Below, in pieces: positions 8,380 through 16,031 of a stretch of 64,000 nucleotides of DNA. The DNA is taken from the NCBI GenBank assembly GCA_016705325.1, contig JADIYJ010000027.1, positions 682,001 through 746,000 on the forward strand, written 5' to 3'. This DNA is from Pseudomonadota bacterium. Its GTDB lineage: Bacteria > Pseudomonadota > Gammaproteobacteria > Steroidobacterales > Steroidobacteraceae. The position numbers and the translations under genes were made by a program. Under the pieces are notes generated by a model, which was given only the letters and a program-made list of their open reading frames with translations, ran no database searches and was not told where the DNA came from. Numbering within the stretch: position 1 is the stretch's first letter; every line of letters starts with the position of its first letter.

Positions 8380-8403
8380 TTCGTATGACAAGTGTCATAC
8401 GAA
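8380..8403. terminator. Perfect 10-bp inverted repeat after hipA
   Basis: The arms TTCGTATGAC and GTCATACGAA are separated by AAGT, starting three bases after the hipA stop. There is no T-run, so it may be a transcript-stabilising hairpin or a protein-binding palindrome rather than an intrinsic terminator. Confidence 0.4.
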
Positions 8404-8514
8404 TGCAGATCGAAATCTCCTTTCCTCCCTGTGATTCCGGCTACCAACGCCAACGCGTGACGGCTGCGCCGCGCCGCACCGCGCCTGTAGTATCGTTAGC
8501 CGCACACAAGGAAA

Positions 8515-10722
8515 ATGCGACCGACGATGACTTCGACAGGAAAGATTAGACACACGATCGCCGGCCTGCTGCTCACGACCCTGCTCGCCCTGGTGGCTGG
8601 CTGCGGCGGCGCCGAGGCGCGCAAGGAACGCTACCTCGCCAGGGGCCAGGAGCTCATGGCCGCGCGCAACTACGAGAAGGCGCGGCTCGAGTTCCGCAAC
8701 GCGATCCAGATTGACCCGAAGGACGCCACGGCGCGCGTGCGCGCAGGCGAAGCGGCGGAGAGGCTCGGCAACTACACCGAAGCGGCGCAGATGTACCAGT
8801 CGGCGGTCGCGGCCGACGAGAAGAACGCGCTCGCGCGGGCGCGACTCGGCCGCATGCTCGCGCTGGCGGGTTTGCCGGATCGCGCGCTCGAAATCATCGC
8901 GCCCGCACTCGTGACGGCGCCCGACGACGCCGAACTTCTCACCGTGCGTGCCGCCGCGACCATGCTCAAGGGCGATCTGGCTGCCGCACGAACCGACGCC
9001 GAGCGTGCCGTGCAGCTCGACCCCGCGAGCGAGGAGGCGGTGGCCGTGCTGGCCGCGTTGCTGCGGCGTGCCGGCGAAGGCCGCGAGGCGGTAGCGCTGG
9101 TGAGCAAGGCGGTCGAGGCTGCGCCGAAGTCGGTGGACCTGCGCCTCGTGCTGGCGCAGCTGCTGGTGGACCAGCAGCGCAACGCGGATGCGCAGCAGCA
9201 GCTCGAGGAAATCATCCGCCTCGAGCCCGACAACCTCGTGCATCGCTACCGGCTGGCGCAGCTGCACCTGTTCTCGAAGAACGTGGACGGCGCCGAGGCG
9301 ACGCTGCGCCAGGCGGTGGCAGCCAACCCCGACAGCGTCGAGGCGCAACTCGCGCTGGCGAGCCTGCTCGCGGCACAGCGTTCGTTCGAGGCGGCTGACA
9401 AGGAACTCATCGCCGCCCGCAGGAAAGAGCCCGACAACCTGCCGCTGCTGGTCGGCATCGGCGAGTTCTACGACCGCGCCGGCCAGCCGGCCAAGGCCGA
9501 GACCGTCTACCGCGAGGTCATCGACAAGGACGGCACCGGGCCGCAAGGCCTCACGGCGCGCAACCGCATCGCGATGGCGCAGCTGCGCGCGCGCAAGCCG
9601 GACGACGCGCGCAAGCTGGTCGAGGAAGTGCTCGCCGAGAACCCGCGCGACGCCGATGCGCTGGTGATGCGCGCCGATCTTGCGCTCGCCAAGGGTGACA
9701 CCAACGGTGCCGTCACCGACCTGCGTGCGGTGTTGCGCGACCAGCCGAACTCCGTGCCGATCCGTCGTGCGCTGGCTCGTGCGCACCTGCAGGCGGGCGA
9801 CACCGCGCTGGCCGAGGAAGCGTTGCGTGCGGCGGTGCAGGCCAGCCCGCGCGATCTGCTGGCGCGGCTCGACCTGGCGCAGCTGCTGCTGCAGCAGGGC
9901 AAGCCCGAGGCGGCGCTGCCGGTGATCGAACAGCTGGTCAAGGACGAGCCCAACAACGTCGCCGCGCTCGAGGCGCTGTACCGCGTGCAGGCGGGGGCGA
10001 AGGATCTCGAAGCAGCGCTCAAGACCGCCAATGCGATCCAGGCGCTGCAGCCCAAGCTGCCGCTGGGTTACTACCTTGCGGGCCTGGTGCAGCAGGGGCA
10101 GCAGAATTCGGCCGAGGCGTCCGAAAGTTTCTCTGCCGCAGTCGCGCTCGCGCCGACGGATTGGCAGGCCTACCAGGGCCAGGCCGCCGCGGAACTCGCG
10201 CAGGGCAACGTCGACGCGGCGATCTCGGTGTTCCGCCAGGGCATCGCCGCGACTAGGGGTGCCGCGCCGCTGGTGATCGACCTGGCCACGCTGCTCGAAC
10301 AGCAGGGACGCCCGGAGGAGGCGATCGCGGAGTACGAGGCGATGCTCGCGGCCAACCCGACCAGCGAGATCGCCGCGAACAACCTGGCCATGCTGCTCGC
10401 CACGTACCGCAAGGACGACAAGAGCCTGGCGCGGGCGGAAGAACTGGCCGGGAGATTTGCGAAGTCGCCGAACCCCGCGTTCCTCGATACCTGGGGCTGG
10501 GTGCTTTACTCGCGCGGCAAGTACGCCGCGGCGGTGCCCGTGCTGGCCGATGCCGTGAAGAAGGCGCCCGAGGCGCAGGTGCTGCAGTACCACCTCGGCA
10601 TGGCGCAGTTGCAGGCGGGCGATCGCTCGGCGGCACGCGCGAGTCTCGAGCTCGCGGTCAAGGGTGATGCGCGCTACCCGGGTATCGAGGAAGCGCGCGC
10701 GGCGCTCGCAAAGCTCAAGTAA
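8515..10722 (+). CDS. Large TPR-repeat lipoprotein, probably linked to the PEP-CTERM system
   Basis: This 735-residue protein has a signal peptide with lipobox LVAGC (lipidated Cys30) followed by roughly 19 to 20 tetratricopeptide repeats to the C-terminus, such as YEKARLEFRNAIQIDPKDA. It is expected to be anchored to the periplasmic face of a membrane as a protein-binding scaffold. The AAGGAAA ribosome-binding site supports the ATG at 8515. Two PEP-CTERM proteins follow, and TPR lipoproteins (PrsT type) belong to exosortase loci, so a role in their export or assembly is plausible. PrsT is usually longer and no exosortase gene is in the window. Confidence 0.8.
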   Translation: MRPTMTSTGKIRHTIAGLLLTTLLALVAGCGGAEARKERYLARGQELMAARNYEKARLEFRNAIQIDPKDATARVRAGEAAERLGNYTEAAQMYQSAVAADEKNALARARLGRMLALAGLPDRALEIIAPALVTAPDDAELLTVRAAATMLKGDLAAARTDAERAVQLDPASEEAVAVLAALLRRAGEGREAVALVSKAVEAAPKSVDLRLVLAQLLVDQQRNADAQQQLEEIIRLEPDNLVHRYRLAQLHLFSKNVDGAEATLRQAVAANPDSVEAQLALASLLAAQRSFEAADKELIAARRKEPDNLPLLVGIGEFYDRAGQPAKAETVYREVIDKDGTGPQGLTARNRIAMAQLRARKPDDARKLVEEVLAENPRDADALVMRADLALAKGDTNGAVTDLRAVLRDQPNSVPIRRALARAHLQAGDTALAEEALRAAVQASPRDLLARLDLAQLLLQQGKPEAALPVIEQLVKDEPNNVAALEALYRVQAGAKDLEAALKTANAIQALQPKLPLGYYLAGLVQQGQQNSAEASESFSAAVALAPTDWQAYQGQAAAELAQGNVDAAISVFRQGIAATRGAAPLVIDLATLLEQQGRPEEAIAEYEAMLAANPTSEIAANNLAMLLATYRKDDKSLARAEELAGRFAKSPNPAFLDTWGWVLYSRGKYAAAVPVLADAVKKAPEAQVLQYHLGMAQLQAGDRSAARASLELAVKGDARYPGIEEARAALAKLK

Positions 10723-10940
10723 GGCAGCGCCTGGCCGAGCGGCGGTTGTCGCGCTGCGAGCGATTCGTGTTTGTCATAATTCAAGTCGGTGTCATACAAA
10801 GCGGTGCGTTTTGTCGGTCGTTATTTTCAATGAAATCCCGGTTTTTACGCTCGATGCCCATGGCGCATTGCAACTCGTCGTTGTAACGTGACCCACGTCA
10901 GAATCCAGGAAGACCCCGCAGAGCCGGGTCGATGACAAAG

Positions 10941-10956
10941 GTCCGTCGCGACGGAC
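10941..10956 (+). promoter_or_regulatory. 16-bp perfect palindrome in the leader of a PEP-CTERM gene
   Basis: GTCCGTCGCGACGGAC is fully self-complementary and sits 16 bases before the ATG at 10973, just ahead of the GGGGGAG ribosome-binding sequence. It could be an RNA hairpin that affects translation or a dimer binding site. The 250 bp from 10723 to 10972 hold no other recognised feature. Confidence 0.4.
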
Positions 10957-10972
10957 TTGGGGGAGTTGAAAG

Positions 10973-11569
10973 ATGGAACGTCCTGCCCGAGAAGTTTTTC
11001 GCAGCGTGATGGCTGTGACTGCGCTGGCCCTGCTGACGGCGGCTTCAAATGCGATGGCCACGATGGTTGACGTGTATGCGCAGGCCAACAGCTCATCGGG
11101 CGGTGTTGGTGCGGCCTCGCTGACTTTCAGTCCAGGACAGTGGTTCACCGTGACCGTTGATCCCACGGATCTATGGAACGCTGGTGCGCTGCCACGCTGG
11201 TCGAATGCGGATGGGCTCACCGGCAATCTCTATGCAACAGGGACAGATGACTCGGGTGAGGCGGCCACGACTTTGATCGGCCAGAGCTTCGGGACTTATT
11301 CGCAAGGCGGGCTGACGGCACCCTACGGCGCACTGGTCGGGCGGATTGGTGCGGGCCCCCTATTCCTTATCGGTACAAGTTTTTCTGGGCAGACGTTGAC
11401 GGGCGGTCTGCTCGAACTGTTCTACTTTGACAGCAACAAGGATGACAACTCCGAATTCGTCACCGCGACGGTGAACGCCGTGCCGCTGCCGGCCGCGGCC
11501 TGGCTGTTGCTCTCCGGTCTGGTCGGTTTCGCGGCACTCGGTCGTCGGCGTCCGGCGGTAGCCGCCTGA
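10973..11569 (+). CDS. PEP-CTERM sorting domain protein
   Basis: A 198-residue secreted protein. It has an N-terminal signal peptide ending near AMATM, a serine/glycine-rich middle of unknown function, and a C-terminal sorting signal beginning VPLPAAAWL at residue 170, followed by a hydrophobic helix and GRRR. This is the gammaproteobacterial variant of the PEP-CTERM signal that is cut by an exosortase. GGGGGAG six to seven bases upstream supports the start. The next gene carries a nearly identical C-terminus, so both should be substrates of the same exosortase, encoded elsewhere. Confidence 0.82.
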   Translation: MERPAREVFRSVMAVTALALLTAASNAMATMVDVYAQANSSSGGVGAASLTFSPGQWFTVTVDPTDLWNAGALPRWSNADGLTGNLYATGTDDSGEAATTLIGQSFGTYSQGGLTAPYGALVGRIGAGPLFLIGTSFSGQTLTGGLLELFYFDSNKDDNSEFVTATVNAVPLPAAAWLLLSGLVGFAALGRRRPAVAA

Positions 11570-11588
11570 GAACCACTTGGCAAGAACA

Positions 11589-12305
11589 ATGAATAAGTTG
11601 ACGCGACTTTCTACTCTCGCCGCTTTCGCGGTCGGCCTCGGTCTCGCGGCACCCGCGCAGGCGGCTCTGGTCTCCATCACCGGTGGTAGCGCCACCGGCA
11701 GTCTCCCGTCCGGCAACAGCGTGCTCGGACCGGCCGGCATCACGTTTGCCGGTGGCAGCATCATCAAGAACGGGACGCTGCGAATCAGCGAAGACGACGT
11801 GACGCTCACGCTGTACTTCGTCGGCAGCGAGTCGGGCTGGAACGACCAGATTCGCCTCGGTAACACCGCGGGCGCGCCCCTCTACCACACAGAAACTTTC
11901 GGTGCGGGCGCTGGCGGTGGGGTCCACAACCCGGAGATTTCAATTGGCTCGGTGACCCAGGACGCCGGGCGTGCCAACCTCAGGTTCTATTGGACCAACC
12001 CGAATCCGGACAAGCTTCTCGTCAAGAACGGTTACTCGCCACCCCTGATCAGCGGCCAGGGTCGCGCCAGCCTGGCATTCGCCTACTTGAACGAATTGGA
12101 TCAGATCGTGAAGGATCCGACCAACCGAATCCTGGTTCTGCTTGACGATGCCTTCGGGCATCACCCCGATCGCGACTACGACGACGGCGTCTGGATCCTG
12201 CAGGCCTCGACGCCGGTGCCGCTGCCGGCGGCGGCGTGGCTGCTGCTCTCGGGTCTCGTCGGGTTTGGCGCCGTCGCGCGACGTCGCAAGACTGCGACCG
12301 GCTGA
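11589..12305 (+). CDS. PEP-CTERM sorting domain protein
   Basis: A 238-residue secreted protein starting at the ATG at 11589 (MNKLTRLSTL), with a signal peptide ending near APAQAA. The middle section is glycine-rich and looks like a beta-sandwich but is not a family I can name. The C-terminal sorting signal VPLPAAAWL begins at residue 210 and ends with a basic cluster (ARRRK). It follows the previous PEP-CTERM gene by 19 bp, so the two are probably cotranscribed, and a strong hairpin (12368-12395) closes the unit. Confidence 0.82.
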   Translation: MNKLTRLSTLAAFAVGLGLAAPAQAALVSITGGSATGSLPSGNSVLGPAGITFAGGSIIKNGTLRISEDDVTLTLYFVGSESGWNDQIRLGNTAGAPLYHTETFGAGAGGGVHNPEISIGSVTQDAGRANLRFYWTNPNPDKLLVKNGYSPPLISGQGRASLAFAYLNELDQIVKDPTNRILVLLDDAFGHHPDRDYDDGVWILQASTPVPLPAAAWLLLSGLVGFGAVARRRKTATG

Positions 12306-12315
12306 TTCCCGCGAA

Positions 12316-12356
12316 ATAGGTGAGCGTCCCCTATTAGATAGGTGAGCGTCCCCTAT
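12316..12356. repeat. Two 19-bp direct repeats with palindromic ends (REP-like)
   Basis: ATAGGTGAGCGTCCCCTAT occurs at 12316-12334 and again at 12338-12356, 22 bp apart. Each copy has ATAGG and CCTAT ends that pair, so each can form a small hairpin. Short repeats of this kind are typical of REP elements mobilised by RAYT transposases; no RAYT gene is seen here. Confidence 0.6.
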
Positions 12357-12367
12357 CTAGCGCAACT

Positions 12368-12395
12368 CAGAAACCCCGCCTCCGCGGGGTTTCTG
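12368..12395 (+). terminator. Terminator of the PEP-CTERM gene pair
   Basis: Arms CAGAAACCCCG and CGGGGTTTCTG enclose a short loop (CCTCCG), followed by CATTT. The stem is strong and the T-run short. Confidence 0.65.
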
Positions 12396-12514
12396 CATTT
12401 GGTGGGGCGTTATTCCGCACCCAGACAGGACCCGGTCAAGGCAACAATTTATTGGGTCTGCAAACCCGGCACGGGTCGATTGCGTTGCCGGCCAGGATGA
12501 GGCCAATTGTCATA

Positions 12515-12533
12515 TATATCTTTAAAAGATATA
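12515..12533. promoter_or_regulatory. AT-rich palindromic operator before the tumE/tumA-like locus
   Basis: Perfect 8-bp arms TATATCTT and AAGATATA surround TAA, seven bases before the ATG at 12541. An all-AT palindrome in GC-rich DNA directly before a toxin-antitoxin remnant suggests the binding site of the antitoxin encoded downstream. Confidence 0.5.
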
Positions 12534-12540
12534 CTTCAAC

Positions 12541-12729
12541 ATGATCGATGAGGCGATGCAGCGTCTGCTGGCCTACGATCGCCGTCGCTATTGGCTGGTC
12601 AACCGCTGGAGTGTTCGATTCCGGGTGGCGCAGGTGGTGCCGACCGCTCATCGACCGCACCGCATCAAATACTCCTTTACGACACGGAAGACGTTGATAT
12701 CGAAGAGTTCGATGCGGAGGATCCAGACG
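12541..12729 (+). pseudogene. Truncated TumE-like (DUF6516) toxin fragment
   Basis: The 63 codons before tumA read MIDEAMQRLLAYDRRRYWLV and then RFRVAQVVPTAHRPHRIKYS, which resembles the N-terminal half of TumE-family toxins. After KYSF the frame departs; shifting one frame gives an acidic stretch (LYDTEDVDIEEFDAEDPDDG) that looks like the original C-terminus. A small indel near 12670 and loss of the conserved C-terminal part would explain this. The shifted frame now runs without a stop into tumA, so a 181-residue fusion protein is possible. The family assignment comes from memory of the family pattern. Confidence 0.4.
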
Positions 12730-13086
12730 ATGGTTCGCAAGTCGCTCGCTGAATTGCGCGAAGAAATGCGCGGTGTGGCCCGGGGCGAACGGACCCCTGC
12801 GCCACTGCCGGCAGCGCCACTACTGGCTTCTCTCACCCCGGAAGCGATCGAATTGATGGGTGCACTATTACGTGAGCACCCGAAAAATGTGCGCGAACTT
12901 GCTGCGCTGACTGGACGCGTCCAGCCCAATATCTCGCGCTCCCTGCAGTTGCTCGCGCGGCATGGCCTGGTTCGCCTGGTGCGAGATGGGCGAGACGTGC
13001 GGCCGGAACCCATCGCTGCCGAGGTCAGGGTGGATTTCGCAACCGGCACCTACGAAATCGATCCCGCAATCCAGGGCGAGCAATAG
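12730..13086 (+). CDS. TumA-like winged-helix antitoxin (HVO_A0114 family)
   Basis: A 118-residue DNA-binding protein beginning MVRKSLAELREEMRG. The winged helix covers about residues 38-100, including NVRELAALTGRVQPNISRSL and the wing VRLVRDGRDVRPEP. Proteins of this family are the DNA-binding antitoxin partners of TumE/DUF6516 toxins, which matches the toxin remnant directly upstream. With its toxin damaged it may persist as an orphan regulator acting on the palindrome at 12515-12533. The ATG at 12730 is chosen because conserved family homology begins here, although the frame is open back to 12541. Confidence 0.7.
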   Translation: MVRKSLAELREEMRGVARGERTPAPLPAAPLLASLTPEAIELMGALLREHPKNVRELAALTGRVQPNISRSLQLLARHGLVRLVRDGRDVRPEPIAAEVRVDFATGTYEIDPAIQGEQ

Positions 13087-13149
13087 AACGCAAAGTTCAT
13101 CAGCGCCTGGCTGGCGACGCAAGGAACCGATCGAGTCGAGCCGTCGAGA

Positions 13150-13341
13150 TCAGGCCGCGCGCTTCCCGCGCGTCGCGTCGTGCTGCGACCGCTCCTGCAC
13201 CTGGTCCCGGAGGAAACCGTTCGCCGGTTTCCACTCGACCGATTCCAGCTTGCGGCGCAGCGCCTCGCTCTCGTCAGCGTCGACGAGGCGGGCCTTCGTG
13301 GGCACCTTGAGGCTCGGGCTACCGAACAAGCTGAAAATCAT
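13150..13341 (-). CDS. Small protein of unknown function under a CRP-type site
   Basis: A 63-residue, charged, largely helical protein beginning MIFSLFGSPSLKVPTKARLV. A GGAGA ribosome-binding sequence lies about eight bases before the ATG, and a perfect CRP-type site lies 31 bp upstream. The same start and promoter layout exist at the left edge of the window, which argues that this is a real gene family. It converges on tumA with a 63-bp gap. I do not recognise the family and assign no function. Confidence 0.5.
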   Translation of the reverse strand: MIFSLFGSPSLKVPTKARLVDADESEALRRKLESVEWKPANGFLRDQVQERSQHDATRGKRAA

Positions 13342-13424
13342 CCGACCGTCTCCGTGGTGAATTGGGCGATGTGTGAATCATGTCACACAGTGGGCACGCG
13401 TTTGGGTGGTTGGCGACATAAGCG
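13321..13424. repeat. Right copy of the 105-bp diverged direct repeat
   Basis: This is the partner of 6-110. It begins inside the start of the 63-codon minus-strand gene, includes its promoter region, and ends with GACATAAGCG. The shared orientation means recombination between the copies would delete the 13.3 kb between them. Confidence 0.55.
13372..13387. promoter_or_regulatory. CRP/Vfr/Clp-type binding site
   Basis: TGTGA-ATCATG-TCACA matches the CRP-family consensus at every specified position and lies 31 bp upstream of the 63-codon minus-strand gene. It is conserved with the site at 58-73 although the flanking DNA has diverged. Confidence 0.55.
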
Positions 13425-13855
13425 CCGCGGAATTTTCCCGAACTGGATCACGGACTTTTCCCGCTTGCCGCGAAAGACTGCTCGCGCCATGGGTTCCGCA
13501 AAGTACGCCTCTGTAACGATTGTCGCTGCACGCGAATGCTGTTCGGCCGTGCAGGAGCTGGCGGGTGAAAAGATACTTGCCGCCAAGGCCCCCAGGCTGC
13601 CGTTGGCCGACTGCACTTCGCCGACCCAGTGCCAGTGCCATTTCAAGAAGACCTCCGACCGGCGCGATGGCGACGATGATCGACGGTACCACCTGCGCAA
13701 TGAAACCCAATCCATCTGGTACGAAGGGCCGCAGCGACGGAAGTCGACCGACCGTCGTGAGGACTGACTGACAGCCTGTTCAGTGGTGCGGCCGGATGGT
13801 AGTCAGGCCGCATAGTCACGCTTGACGTTAATCACGCGCGGCGTCATTACACCGT
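13425..13855. other. 431-bp stretch without a confident gene
   Basis: No confident gene is seen. The plus-strand frame ending at 13767 finishes with DRRDGDDDRRYHLRNETQ and DRRED, a charged pattern like known small DRR-repeat proteins, but no credible start codon or ribosome-binding site was found, so it may be the tail of a decayed gene. At 13823-13846 the arms TGACG and CGTCA surround 14 bp just before the higB remnant and could be its old operator. Confidence 0.3.
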
Positions 13856-13889
13856 ATGATCCGGTCGTTCCGGTGCATCGACACTGAAG
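13856..13889 (+). pseudogene. higB toxin N-terminal fragment
   Basis: The frame from the ATG at 13856 reads MIRSFRCIDTE, which resembles the conserved start of HigB toxins (MIRSFR.KDTE). It is cut after 11 codons by the IS1634-type element at 13890. The rest of higB is missing, and what lies beyond the element is the middle of higA. The original higBA pair therefore lost about 100 codons between these points before or during insertion. Confidence 0.5.
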
Positions 13890-14058
13890 CCCGAGTTTGA
13901 CAGTTGCGAGGCACATGGAGGGGTGCGGTTGAGGTCGAGGTGTATGCAGAACAAGCACTTACGCGCGACCGAGGCGCGTTTCGAGCGTAAACGCCTAGAT
14001 ACATGGATAGCTGCTTTCGGTCTTCCTTCATAGTGAAGAACCGAGTACCATTGCGCAC

Positions 14059-15749
14059 ATGTACTTGCGCGAATCGCGGCAGAAGCGCGCCGACGGGTCG
14101 GTCCTGACCCACCTGCAGCTCGCCGAGAACCTCTGGGATCCCGCGAAGAAGCGCGCGCAGGTCAGGATCCTCTACAACTGCGGCCGTGCCGATGATCCGG
14201 CGAGCACCGAGCGCCTGCGGCGCCTCGCGCGCAGCATCCTGCGCCGCTGCGCGCCCGAGGAGATCGTGGCCGAGAACCCGGCGTGGCAGGTGGTGAACGC
14301 CTGGCCCTACGGCGATCTGTACGTGCTCGAGCAACTGTGGCGACGACTCGGGATCGGCGCGGTCATCGACGAGGTGTGCGGTGGGCGCAAGTTCGACTTC
14401 GATGTCGAGCGGGCGCTGTTTGCGATGGTGGCGAACCGGGCGTGTGCGCCGTCCTCGAAGCTCTACTGCTACGAGCAGTGGCTGCGGGAAGAGGTGCACC
14501 TGGAAGGCGGCGCCGGGCTCGAGCTGCAGCACCTGTACCGGGCGATGGACTTTCTCGAGGCGAACAAGGAGGCGATCGAGAAGGCGCTCTACTTCCGCAT
14601 GGCGGATCTGCTGAACCTCGATGTCGAGCTCGTCTTCTACGACACGACCTCGCTGCACTTCGAGATCGACGAGGAGGATCGCGGCGTCGGGGATCACGAT
14701 GAGGTGCACGGCAGCGTGGCGGCGGGCCACAAGAGCTACCGCGCGCTCAGGAAGCGCGGCCACTCGAAGAACGGTCGCTTCGATGCGCCGCAGATCGTGG
14801 TTGGGCTCGCCGTCACCCGCGACGGCTTCCCGGTGCGCCACTGGATCTTCCCCGGCAACACCGTCGACGTCACCACCGTCGAGCGGGTGAAGAGCGACCT
14901 GCAGGGCTGGCAGTTGAGCCGCTGCGTGTTCGTGGGCGATGCCGGGATGGTGTCGAAGGCCAACCTCGAGACCCTCGCGCGGCGGCGGCAAGTACATCCT
15001 GTGCATGCCGATCCACCGTGGCGGGGAGGTCGCGCAGCAGGTCGTCACCCGGCCCGGTCGTTACCAGAAGGTGGCCGAGAACCTCGAGGTCAAGGAAGTC
15101 ACGGTCGGTGACGGTGAGCGCCGCCGCCGCTACGTCGTCTGCTACAACCCGGAGGAAGCGGCGCGCCAGCAGCAGCACCGCGAGCAGGTCCTCAAGGAGC
15201 TGCAGGCGGAGATCGAGGGCTTGCGAGCCCAGCGCGGCGCCTCACACAGCAAGCGGGTCTGCGCGCTGCGCGCCTCGGGCCGCTACGGCCGCTATGTGCG
15301 CCTCACGCGCGGCGATGCCCCGCGCATCAATCAGGCGGCGGTCGCCACGGCGGCGCGCCTCGATGGCAAGTTCGTCGTGCACAGCAACGACGACACGCTC
15401 ACCGCCGCCGACCTCGCGCTCGGCTACAAGCAGCTGCAGCGGGTGGAGATCGCGTGGCGCTCGCTCAAGAGCGGGCTGGAAGCTGCGGCCGGTGTTCCAC
15501 TGGGCCCCGCATCGCATCCACGCCCACGTCGCCCTCACGGTCCTCGCACTGCTGCTCGAGCGCGTCGCCGAGCAGGCCTGTGGCGACACCTGGCGCAACA
15601 TCAAGGACGATCTGCGGCGCATCAAGCTGGCTCAATTGTTGAGCCCGAACGGCACCGTCTGGCAGATCACCGAGCCGGCCCCGGGCGCGCTCAAGCGTCT
15701 GAAATCCCTCAAGATCCAGAAACCCCCGCCGATCCTCCACCTGGCCTGA
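14059..15749 (+). pseudogene. IS1634-family transposase, broken by two frameshifts
   Basis: The composite protein is about 560 residues, the normal size for IS1634 DDE transposases. Landmarks are VFYDTTSLHFE (first Asp), VFVGDAGMVSKA (second Asp), KYILCMPIHRGGEV and LQRVEIAWRSLKS (Glu). Frame one runs from 14059 to about 14990, frame two from there to about 15478, and frame three to the TGA at 15749. The second break looks like one extra G in CTGGAAG. No slippery sequence is present, so programmed frameshifting is unlikely. The element is probably immobile unless a full copy elsewhere supplies transposase. Confidence 0.85.
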
Positions 15750-16031
15750 GCGCCTAGATACACGGCCTGTCCGCCGGTCACGCGCAAGTCGTTGTCGCGT
15801 CAGCGGAAATCGCCCCCGTGTATCCAGGTGCTGTCAAAGTCGGGTCTGGCAGATCACCGAGCCGGCCCCGGGCGCGCTCAAGCGTCTGAAATCCCTCAAG
15901 ATCCAGAAACCCCCGCCGATCCTCCACCTGGCCTGAGCGCCTAGATACACGGCCTGTCCGCCGGTCACGCGCAAGTCGTTGTCGCGTCAGCGGAAATCGC
16001 CCCCGTGTATCCAGGTGCTGTCAAAGTCGGG
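15658..16031. repeat. 187-bp perfect tandem duplication of the IS right end
   Basis: 15658-15844 and 15845-16031 appear identical. Each copy has the last 30 codons of the transposase, the stop codon, the CGCCTAGATACA sequence and the right terminal repeat. It could have formed by replication slippage or one-ended transposition. Assembly error is another possibility. Confidence 0.85.

Larger units (their letters stand above)
13890..16031 (+). mobile_element. IS1634-family insertion sequence with duplicated right end
   Basis: The left end CCCGAGTTTGACAG (13890-13903) is matched by inverted right ends CTGTCAAAGTCGGG at 15831-15844 and again at 16018-16031. TGAAG flanks the element at 13885-13889 and 16032-16036, a plausible 5-bp target duplication. 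The minimal element is 1955 bp. The extra 187 bp is an exact tandem copy of its right end. It carries one transposase gene with two frame breaks and sits inside a higB-higA remnant. Confidence 0.8.

Noticed and set aside
8395..10593. A 732-codon open frame on the minus strand across the TPR gene
   Set aside because: It is the mirror of a GC-rich, strongly codon-biased gene. The plus strand has a signal peptide, lipobox and TPR repeats; the antisense product has no recognisable domain.
10870..10972. c-di-GMP riboswitch upstream of the first PEP-CTERM gene
   Set aside because: GCAGAGCCGGGTC is slightly reminiscent of the GEMM core, but the GGCAAACC segment and a GNRA-capped P2 are absent. Only the palindrome at 10941-10956 is reported.
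12600..12640. tRNA-like GTTCGATTCC
   Set aside because: It matches a T-arm by chance inside the TumE-like coding remnant; no acceptor, D or anticodon arms surround it.
13378..13715. Two overlapping minus-strand frames of 110 codons
   Set aside because: Neither has a recognisable domain or ribosome-binding site, and they compete with each other and with a plus-strand frame.
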